This document shows, one piece after another, positions 1 through 4,630 of a DNA stretch of 5,430 nucleotides. This DNA comes from Tyzzerella sp. (GTDB lineage: Bacteria; Bacillota; Clostridia; Lachnospirales; Anaerotignaceae), in NCBI GenBank assembly GCA_019415525.1, contig DXZA01000003.1:1-5430 (forward strand), read 5' to 3'. A model generated the notes under the pieces. The model saw only the letters and a list, made by a program, of their open reading frames with translations. It was not told the DNA's origin and ran no database searches. How positions within the stretch are numbered: the first letter of the stretch is position 1; the number at the start of each line of letters is the position of its first letter. Position numbers and translations under genes: made by a program.

Positions 1-71
1 GTACTTATTAAAGTGTAAAATACTATAAATAAAAAATATTTTCTTATTATACTAATAAAAAAGTTTTTCAT
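1..71 (-). CDS. Partial gene, N-terminus only: signal or membrane-anchored protein of unknown function
   Basis: Reading the minus strand from the ATG at 71 gives 23 codons with no stop before the window edge. The peptide begins MKNFFISIIRKYFLFIVFYT: a few polar or basic residues, then a strongly hydrophobic run, as in a signal peptide or first membrane segment. The start is well supported: a near-perfect Shine-Dalgarno (AAGGAGGAG, 77-85) sits 7 nt upstream, and a promoter-like pair lies at 114-142. A second ATG at 75 is too close to the SD and meets a stop after seven codons. The product cannot be named, because everything after residue 23 lies outside the window. It is transcribed divergently from the SDR gene. 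Confidence 0.6.
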   Translation of the reverse strand, partial: MKNFFISIIRKYFLFIVFYTLIS

Positions 72-76
72 ACATA

Positions 77-85
77 CTCCTCCTT
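77..85 (-). promoter_or_regulatory. Strong ribosome binding site for the partial left-edge gene
   Basis: The minus strand reads AAGGAGGAG, 7 nt from its GGAGG core to the ATG at 71. It decides between the two overlapping ATGs at 75 and 71 in favour of 71. It is the main evidence that a real gene enters the window here. Confidence 0.7.
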
Positions 86-113
86 AACCAATAAGTTTTT
101 AATCTTTAATTTT

Positions 114-142
114 ATTATAATTATTATTTAATTTTTTTGCAA
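114..142 (-). promoter_or_regulatory. Probable sigma-A-type promoter for the left-edge minus-strand gene
   Basis: The minus strand has TTGCAA (137-142), a 17-nt spacer, then a perfect TATAAT (114-119). The predicted transcript would start near 107 and give a leader of about 35 nt that includes the SD at 77-85. The -35 matches consensus at only four of six positions, and the surrounding DNA is so A+T-rich that chance matches are possible. Confidence 0.5.
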
Positions 143-187
143 ATATATTACATAAGTGGTTAAAAATATAATATTTAATTATTTTAT

Positions 188-206
188 AACTTATATTTAA
201 TAAGTT
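188..206. repeat. Short perfect inverted repeat between the divergent promoters
   Basis: AACTTAT (188-194) and ATAAGTT (200-206) are perfect complements around a 5-nt centre. The centre, near 197, is almost exactly midway between the -35 boxes of the two divergent promoters. It could be a dyad operator. A 7-bp palindrome in such A+T-rich DNA is also easily produced by chance. Confidence 0.2.
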
Positions 207-249
207 TAAATTTTTAGTTATCATATTTTTATATATAAATTTTGTATAC

Positions 250-278
250 TTGATATAATACTTATTGCAATATATAAT
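250..278 (+). promoter_or_regulatory. Sigma-A-type promoter for the SDR gene
   Basis: TTGATA (250-255) and a perfect TATAAT (273-278) are separated by 17 nt, so the pair matches consensus at 11 of 12 positions. Transcription would start near 285 and leave a leader of about 45 nt before the SDR start codon. This is the best promoter match in the window. Confidence 0.7.
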
Positions 279-318
279 CTAATATACAGCACATATATTT
301 TTATAAATAGATTGGATT

Positions 319-323
319 GGAAG
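319..323 (+). promoter_or_regulatory. Ribosome binding site deciding the SDR start
   Basis: GGAAG (319-323) stands 8 nt before the ATG at 332. It overlaps the alternative upstream TTG (317) and GTG (323) starts in the same frame, so it cannot serve them. This favours ATG 332. Confidence 0.5.
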
Positions 324-331
324 TGTATGAA

Positions 332-1039
332 ATGAAAAATGTTGTTATTACAGGTGGTAGTTCTGGTATAGGTAAATGTATAGCTGAAGAATTTAATAAA
401 AATGGATATAGAATTTTTATATTAGATATTAAAGAGCCTGATTTTTATATAGAAAATATATATTATTATTATACTGATTTATCAAATTACACTTATATAA
501 AGAAATCATTTTATGATATATATAAAAAATATGGAAGTATTCATATATTAATAAATAATGGTGCTATAAGTAAATTTCATAAATCAATATATAATATAGA
601 AATTCAGGAGTTTAATTCTGTTATAGATACAAATTTAAAAGGTGCATTTATGTGTTGCAAAGAATTTGTTAAATATAATAAAGGTGCTAATTTTGGAAGA
701 ATTATAAATATTTCTTCGACTCGTTTTCATCAAAATGAAGCTGACTGGGAAGCATATGGTATGTCAAAGGGTGCTATTATTTCTATGACTAATAGTCTTT
801 GTGTATCCTTATCTAATAGTGGTATAACAGTTAATGCTATAAGTCCCGGTTGGATAGAAACTCAAGAATATAATCTTCTTTCCGAAAACGACCATAAACA
901 ACACCCTTCTGGTCGAGTTGGAAAACCAAAAGATATTTCTAATGTTTGTCTCTTTTTAGCAAAAGAAGATAATGATTTTATAAATGGTTCAAATATAATT
1001 GTTGATGGTGGAATGACTAAAAAAATGATTTATGATTAA
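332..1039 (+). CDS. Short-chain dehydrogenase/reductase (SDR), FabG-like
   Basis: A classical SDR of 235 residues from the ATG at 332; longer TTG/GTG starts at 317 and 323 are disfavoured because they overlap the SD. The dinucleotide-binding motif TGGSSGIG lies at residues 7-14. An Asp at the end of the second strand (LDI, residue 32) suggests NAD(H) rather than NADP(H). The catalytic set is complete: Asn101 (TNLKGAF), Ser129 (NISS), Tyr142 and Lys146 (YGMSK). PG at 172-173 and the C-terminal VDGGM are typical. The usual NNAG motif appears as NNGA (75-78). The fold is Rossmann-type, cytosolic and probably tetrameric, as is usual for the family. The substrate cannot be told from sequence: 3-oxoacyl-ACP, sugar or alcohol substrates all occur in this family. 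It has its own promoter, stands alone and converges on the surface-protein operon, so a shared function is not implied. Length is slightly below the usual 245-250. Confidence 0.9.
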   Translation: MKNVVITGGSSGIGKCIAEEFNKNGYRIFILDIKEPDFYIENIYYYYTDLSNYTYIKKSFYDIYKKYGSIHILINNGAISKFHKSIYNIEIQEFNSVIDTNLKGAFMCCKEFVKYNKGANFGRIINISSTRFHQNEADWEAYGMSKGAIISMTNSLCVSLSNSGITVNAISPGWIETQEYNLLSENDHKQHPSGRVGKPKDISNVCLFLAKEDNDFINGSNIIVDGGMTKKMIYD

Positions 1040-1077
1040 TAAAATAATTGTAAATATATTTGTTTATAATAAAAAAT

Positions 1078-1110
1078 ACCCTATTTATTATAATATATAA
1101 TGAATAGGGT
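1078..1110. terminator. Bidirectional rho-independent terminator between convergent units
   Basis: A 15-bp stem (1078-1092 with 1096-1110) closes on a 3-nt loop and has one G-U type mismatch. CCC/GGG pairs near the base give it stability. On the plus strand the stem is followed by a T-rich run (TTATTATATTTTTA); on the minus strand by ATTTTTTATT. It can therefore end both the SDR transcript (stop at 1039) and the six-gene operon (last stop at 1194). Nothing else is evident between 1040 and 1193. Confidence 0.85.
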
Positions 1111-1193
1111 TTATTATATTTTTAATTTTTTACATGTTATAGCTTTTAATATTCTTTGCTATAAATTATATATCTTAATCTAAAAAGAATTTA

Positions 1194-1718
1194 TTAACTA
1201 TCTATATTTGATGATTCTGTAGACTCTATATTATCTGTGGACTCCGTAGTTTCTATATTATCTGTGGACTCCGTAGTTTCTATATTATCTGTAGACTCTG
1301 TAGTTTCTGTATTCTCTGTGGATTCTGTAGTTTCTGTATTCTCTGTGGATTCTGTAGTTTCTGTATTCTCTGTGGATTCTGTAGTTTCTGTATTCTCTGT
1401 AGATTCTGTAGTTTCTGTATTCTCTGTGGATTCTGTAGTTTCTGTATTCTTTGTGGATTCTGTAGTTTCTGTATTCTCTGTAGATTCTGTAGTTTCTATA
1501 CTCTCTATGGATTCTGTAGTTTCTGTATTCTCTGTAGATTCTGTAGGTATCATAGATTCTATAGACCCTGTAGGTATTAGGTCTAGAGATTTATCTTCTT
1601 GTTTAATACTTAAAGTGAAGCGACCAATTTCTTTTTCAACTACATACTTACTTTGTGTCATTCCAACAGGTAGCGTAATTGCAACAGAAATAAATAAAAT
1701 AACTACTATGTATTTCAT
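1194..1718 (-). CDS. Secreted Thr/Glu/Ser-rich tandem-repeat protein with SipW-type signal
   Basis: A 174-residue product and the last gene of the operon. Residues 3-20 are hydrophobic, followed by T-Q-S-K-Y (21-25). This resembles the cleavage region of SipW-dependent proteins (TFAKY in the TasA-like gene of this operon), so cleavage after Ser23 is likely. A short stretch (26-58) leads into twelve 9-residue repeats, consensus TESTENTET, at 59-166, then a short tail ending NIDS. No TasA-type beta domain, LPXTG motif or C-terminal membrane segment follows, and no frameshifted anchor is visible before the terminator. The mature protein would be highly acidic, probably disordered and possibly glycosylated on Thr/Ser (inference). 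It starts behind a near-perfect SD whose first bases overlap the stop of the upstream gene, so translation is probably coupled. A role as a matrix or fibre-coating component is a guess; no function is recognised. The SipW-type signal is the main link to the locus. Confidence 0.75.
   Translation of the reverse strand: MKYIVVILFISVAITLPVGMTQSKYVVEKEIGRFTLSIKQEDKSLDLIPTGSIESMIPTESTENTETTESIESIETTESTENTETTESTKNTETTESTENTETTESTENTETTESTENTETTESTENTETTESTENTETTESTDNIETTESTDNIETTESTDNIESTESSNIDS
1221..1544 (-). repeat. Tandem repeat: twelve 27-bp units inside the last operon gene
   Basis: Twelve consecutive in-frame 27-bp units encode TESTENTET or close variants. The central copies are nearly identical at DNA level and differ mainly at third positions. 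Diverged units are TESIESIET (second from the N-terminus), TESTKNTET (fourth, Glu to Lys by one base) and three TESTDNIE[TS] units at the C-terminal end. Because the unit is a multiple of three, gain or loss by slippage changes protein length without breaking the frame. The opposite strand is open throughout but is only a mirror of the repeat. Confidence 0.95.
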
Positions 1719-1724
1719 ACTTCG

Positions 1725-1733
1725 CCACCTCCT
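1725..1733 (-). promoter_or_regulatory. Near-perfect SD overlapping the upstream stop codon
   Basis: The minus strand reads AGGAGGTGG, 9 nt from its GGAGG core to the ATG at 1718. The TAG stop of the preceding gene (1732-1734) supplies the first bases of the site. Ribosomes ending the upstream gene therefore sit on this SD, which suggests coupled translation. Confidence 0.8.
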
Positions 1734-2247
1734 AATCTATTTGTTGTGCATATACTAAAACAGAAACATTAAGTGAAGTATCAATATTACTTTCAGAATC
1801 TACTTCAAATATTAAATTATGATTATATTCTTCATTTTCTCCTGCTTTAAATATATCAACATTTTCAAACACATATTTACCATCTATATAATAAGAATAA
1901 TTTTTATCATCTAATTTCATAGTTAACCATTCTGGCAAATTTCCACCTAAATCAACCATAATATCATATTCTAAAGCAACTTCACTTTTACTATTTACAG
2001 AAAATATATAAATATACCTATTACTTTTACCATCACCACATTCTATTAAAGCATTGCTATTATCTCCTTCAGTAATTATATAGCATCCTGCTACAACAGC
2101 CTCATCTTTTCCATAAGACTCAGAAATATATCCTGAAAATGTTAGTCCTGTAAAAAGTAGAGTACAAATAAATAGATATGATATATAAACATAAAGAGGT
2201 AAAAAATGAAATTTTTTATTTATTTTATTATTAAATATATTTTTCAT
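1732..2247 (-). CDS. Small TasA-like secreted protein (SipW-type substrate), probable minor fibre component
   Basis: A 171-residue product. A basic N-terminus (1-14) and a hydrophobic segment (15-35) lead into LTFSGYISES (35-44), which lines up with TFAKYTS in the main subunit and TYSGRSES in the anchored protein. Cleavage after Ser38 is likely. The mature part of about 133 residues is probably all beta. VALEYDIMV (90-98), NLPEWLTMKLD (103-113) and the final VSVLVYAQQID resemble the core and closing strand (ITVEQVD) of TasA-family proteins. It is shorter than the main subunit and lacks its APGT motif. Two mature cysteines, Cys55 and Cys70, could form a disulfide. It has a good SD (GGAGG at 2257-2261, 9-nt spacing) and starts 23 bp after the second signal peptidase. 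A minor or capping fibre subunit is inferred; similarity to TasA is weak, so the family call rests partly on context. Confidence 0.7.
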   Translation of the reverse strand: MKNIFNNKINKKFHFLPLYVYISYLFICTLLFTGLTFSGYISESYGKDEAVVAGCYIITEGDNSNALIECGDGKSNRYIYIFSVNSKSEVALEYDIMVDLGGNLPEWLTMKLDDKNYSYYIDGKYVFENVDIFKAGENEEYNHNLIFEVDSESNIDTSLNVSVLVYAQQID

Positions 2248-2270
2248 TTTGTAGTCCCTCCTCTTATAAA

Positions 2271-2777
2271 TTATTCATATTTTTTATTTAACAATATAGG
2301 TAATTCTAATACAATAATTCCTATAAAAATAATAGCTGTCATTCCCAAAGGAGTTTTTATATAATTTATAAATTTTCCAACACTAGGAATTATTAAAACT
2401 ACTTTGCCAAAAATGTCTTCAATATTTACTATATCTTTATCAGATACATTATTTGCATCACCCTTTGTTATAAAGCCAGACTGTATTTTTTTATCAATTC
2501 TATGTGTTATAATACTATTCTCTCTTTGAAATGTAATTATATCACCTTTATTATAAGTATCTTTTTCATTAATAATAATAATATCATCTACAGAAATTTC
2601 TGGCTCCATACTGCCAGAAGCAACAACAGCTATTGAAAATCCAAAGATATCTGGATGTATATTACCTGTAATTTTTTTTGATATAATTATATACATATTA
2701 CAAAGCAATAAAAATGCCAAAATAAAAGTTATAATAATTTGTGTAAACCTTAATACTACTTTAAATACTTTGAGCAT
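2271..2777 (-). CDS. Second SipW-like (ER-type) signal peptidase I
   Basis: A 168-residue membrane serine protease that would remove signal peptides from exported proteins on the outer face of the membrane. Membrane segments are predicted at about 11-32 and 146-163, with the catalytic domain between them. The nucleophile Ser56 lies in SGSMEP (54-59). His92 in THR (91-93) replaces the lysine of ordinary bacterial enzymes, marking the Ser-His archaeal/eukaryotic SipW class. Asp107 in KGDANN (105-110) fits the conserved acidic residue. It ends soon after the second membrane segment (NKKYE), unlike its partner at 4631-5278, which has a long tail. The start overlaps the end of the anchored-protein gene by 22 bp, with an SD (GGAGGG, 2785-2790) inside that gene, so translation is probably coupled. 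Its likely substrates are the neighbours on either side. The class call is firm; the substrate assignment is inference. Confidence 0.9.
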   Translation of the reverse strand: MLKVFKVVLRFTQIIITFILAFLLLCNMYIIISKKITGNIHPDIFGFSIAVVASGSMEPEISVDDIIIINEKDTYNKGDIITFQRENSIITHRIDKKIQSGFITKGDANNVSDKDIVNIEDIFGKVVLIIPSVGKFINYIKTPLGMTAIIFIGIIVLELPILLNKKYE

Positions 2778-3781
2778 TTTCTATCCCTCCAATTCTCTAC
2801 AATTAATAACAGTAAAATAATTCCGCTTATTATCATAAGGGTAATATAAACAGATATATTACTGTTATCTCTAGTTTTTGGAATTTCAGGATATATATAA
2901 TTTTTATTATCATTAATATTTTTATCAGAAACAAATACATTAATATTATTTTCTTTTATATATTCATTAGTATTATTTTCTGGAATATTTTCTACTAAAG
3001 GTATTTCAGGTTCAACTATTATTTCTGTTTCTTCTATCTCTGTCGGTATCTCTCCAGTTAAAGGAATATCAGGGTCTGGTATTGTTTCCGGTTCTTCTGG
3101 GTCTACAGGATTTACTGGAATAATTTCTGTAGAACCTCCATCTTCATGGTCACCTTCTTCTATAACAATATAAATACCTATGGTTATATCATCAGCTTTA
3201 TCAAAAGCAGCTTTATTCCCAAATTCTGTATCATAAATATCCTGTTCATCATCTATATAGTATTCCCACAGCCATTGTATATCAAAATCCTGTATTTCAT
3301 TTTTATCTACTGTACCTGTAACAGCACTAATAACTTGAGATTTATCTACACCTTTAGGTAAAGGATAAACCTTTGTATCTTTAGAACCTTCTGATGAAAA
3401 TTTTACTTCTATAGGTAATTGTTCGTTGCTTTTTATTTGATACATTACTGCTACATAATCTATTGAATAATCAATACGATTTCTTAAGCGGATAATATTA
3501 TAACCATCTGTACCTGGTGCAATAATATTATCACCATTATTAGAAATTACATTTTCATATGCGTCGTTAAAAAGACTTAATTCTGCCACACCATATTCAT
3601 TTATTCCTGTAGAACTATCCCAAGTTAGTTGACCTGTAGTATATGTTAAAATATGATTTGGACTTTCACTTCTTCCGGAATAAGTAACTCCCATAGCAAA
3701 AGGAAAGAGGAGTACTTGTAAAATAAACAAAATTAACATCATAGGCAATAGCCATTGATATTTTTTGCTAGCCATATACAT
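2756..3781 (-). CDS. TasA-like surface protein with Pro/Glu linker and degenerate sortase/membrane anchor
   Basis: A 341-residue product in four parts. The signal (hydrophobic 10-30) ends in TYSGR (33-37), with likely cleavage after Ser35. A TasA-like beta domain (about 36-210) shares landmarks with the main subunit: IAPGTDGYN (87-95), IQWLWEYY (168-175), DTEFGNKA (184-191). A Pro/Glu-rich spacer (about 218-300) follows. The end is sortase-type in layout: IPKTRD (300-305), a hydrophobic helix (309-328) and a basic tail (WRDRKCSKYLK). The pentapeptide is IPKTR, with Arg where sortase motifs have Gly; an internal IPLTG lies at 239-243 in the spacer. It could be wall-linked, or simply held by its C-terminal helix. 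By layout it would tether the fibre to the cell, the job TapA is thought to do in Bacillus (no similarity claimed). The ATG at 3781 is preferred over one two codons later because GTGGGG lies 8 nt upstream. A 103-bp gap with a hairpin separates it from the main subunit. Confidence 0.85.
   Translation of the reverse strand: MYMASKKYQWLLPMMLILFILQVLLFPFAMGVTYSGRSESPNHILTYTTGQLTWDSSTGINEYGVAELSLFNDAYENVISNNGDNIIAPGTDGYNIIRLRNRIDYSIDYVAVMYQIKSNEQLPIEVKFSSEGSKDTKVYPLPKGVDKSQVISAVTGTVDKNEIQDFDIQWLWEYYIDDEQDIYDTEFGNKAAFDKADDITIGIYIVIEEGDHEDGGSTEIIPVNPVDPEEPETIPDPDIPLTGEIPTEIEETEIIVEPEIPLVENIPENNTNEYIKENNINVFVSDKNINDNKNYIYPEIPKTRDNSNISVYITLMIISGIILLLLIVENWRDRKCSKYLK
2785..2790 (-). promoter_or_regulatory. 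SD of the second signal peptidase, inside the upstream gene
   Basis: GGAGGG on the minus strand, 7 nt before the ATG at 2777, lies within the last codons of the anchored-protein gene. It fixes the start of the peptidase and the 22-bp overlap. Confidence 0.75.
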
Positions 3782-3835
3782 ATTAAATTCCCCACTTTCA
3801 TTTTTGCAAAATATATATTTTATTCATAATAGTAA

Positions 3836-3866
3836 AATAGCCCCGATAGACGGGCTCGGGGCTATT
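3836..3866 (-). terminator. GC-rich intercistronic hairpin after the main subunit gene: partial terminator or mRNA stabiliser
   Basis: A perfect 11-bp stem (3836-3846 with 3856-3866) encloses a 9-nt loop and begins 18 nt past the stop of the TasA-like gene. Its CCCCG/CGGGG core is the most GC-rich point of the neighbourhood. In the direction of transcription it is followed by TTTACTATTATG, a short interrupted T-run, so termination is probably incomplete. Read-through would feed the four downstream genes at a lower level. A weak promoter-like pair (TTTACT at 3831-3836, 17 nt, TATTTT at 3808-3813) follows but is not convincing. Confidence 0.75.
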
Positions 3867-3884
3867 ATTATATTTATATTTTTA

Positions 3885-4589
3885 TTAGTCAACCTGTTCT
3901 ACTGTTATTCCAAGATCTAATTTAATTGTAGGAGCTGTACCAGTACCAGTAGCAGCAGCAGCAGCATCACCAAGAGCAGTGTCTTTTTCATTATCTTGAT
4001 TATATCCTGTACCTGTATCATCTTCAAATAGCCATCTCCAACTAATTGCAATATCTTCATTTATAATTGATAAATCAGTTCCTGCTGCAAACTCACCACT
4101 AATAGCATCCTTGATAGCTGACTCTACTTTAGTTTCAAATGAACCTATTCCACCTTGTGTTTTACCATAGTCTAAACCACTAATTACTTCTTCACCTATG
4201 GTAAATTCAATAGGACAGTACTCTTCTCCATTTACCCTCCAGTTTGTTAATGCTAATTCAGGAGTTGCTGTAACTTTTACGGCAACCTCAGGAGTTCCTG
4301 TAATACTAATTTTATTAAATGTTCCTCTTGTACCAGGTGCTACAACAGCTTCAGAAGATACTACAGTATCACCAACTATTTTAGAATTAAGATCATCTTT
4401 TGAATAACTATTACTAAAAAGATTATCGCCTTCAACAACTACTTCTACACCCCATTTAGCAACACGAGCTGTATCTCCACCTTCACCTTGACTTGTATAC
4501 TTAGCAAAAGTACTACCAACAAAACAAGAAGTAATCATTGTAGACATTAATAAAAATGCACCTATTCTTGATAAATAATTTTTTTTCAT
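3885..4589 (-). CDS. TasA/CalY-like fibre subunit with SipW-dependent signal peptide
   Basis: A 234-residue product. The N-terminus is a textbook SipW-type signal: basic start, hydrophobic core (about 8-26), then STFAKYTS (26-33) with cleavage expected after Ala29, followed by a Gly/Asp-rich stretch and ARVAKWG (41-47). The mature part of about 205 residues carries VAPGTRGTF (83-91), ISWRWLFE (182-189), DTALGDAA (203-210) and a final strand ending ITVEQVD, all typical of the TasA/camelysin (CalY) family. Known members are secreted beta-sandwich proteins that polymerise by strand exchange into matrix fibres; camelysin was once described as a protease, but no protease motif is visible here. Its SD is very strong (GAGGAGGGG, 4595-4603). 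It follows its peptidase by 41 bp and precedes a hairpin, which fits the most abundant product of the operon. Alternative: a solitary surface protein that does not polymerise. The family call is firm; fibre formation is inferred. Confidence 0.9.
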   Translation of the reverse strand: MKKNYLSRIGAFLLMSTMITSCFVGSTFAKYTSQGEGGDTARVAKWGVEVVVEGDNLFSNSYSKDDLNSKIVGDTVVSSEAVVAPGTRGTFNKISITGTPEVAVKVTATPELALTNWRVNGEEYCPIEFTIGEEVISGLDYGKTQGGIGSFETKVESAIKDAISGEFAAGTDLSIINEDIAISWRWLFEDDTGTGYNQDNEKDTALGDAAAAATGTGTAPTIKLDLGITVEQVD

Positions 4590-4630
4590 AAATACCCCTC
4601 CTCAAAGTCTTTTATTATTAAATTAAAGGC

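Noticed and set aside
317..331. Longer N-terminus for the SDR from TTG at 317 or GTG at 323
   Set aside because: The SD-like GGAAG lies at 319-323, so it can only serve the ATG at 332; the SDR fold also normally starts a few residues before the TGxxxGIG motif, as with ATG 332.
1221..1544. Regular 27-bp repeats considered as a CRISPR array
   Set aside because: Units are directly adjacent with no unique spacers, keep one reading frame and code for a consistent peptide repeat.
1237..1758. Plus-strand open frame of 173 codons with a DSVVSVFSV-type repeat
   Set aside because: It is the mirror of the 27-bp repeats in the minus-strand gene, starts at a GTG inside the repeat without an SD, and ends across the neighbouring gene boundary. 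The minus-strand reading has a strong SD, a signal peptide and operon context.
3146..3361. Plus-strand 71-codon frame opposite the anchored protein
   Set aside because: Antisense to a well-supported gene; no family features and no expression signals.
3808..3836. Internal promoter after the hairpin for the distal operon genes
   Set aside because: TTTACT and TATTTT at 17 nt match consensus at only four of six positions each, which is expected by chance in this A+T-rich gap.
4198..4407. Plus-strand 69-codon frame opposite the TasA-like gene
   Set aside because: Antisense shadow of a recognised gene; no SD or recognisable domain.
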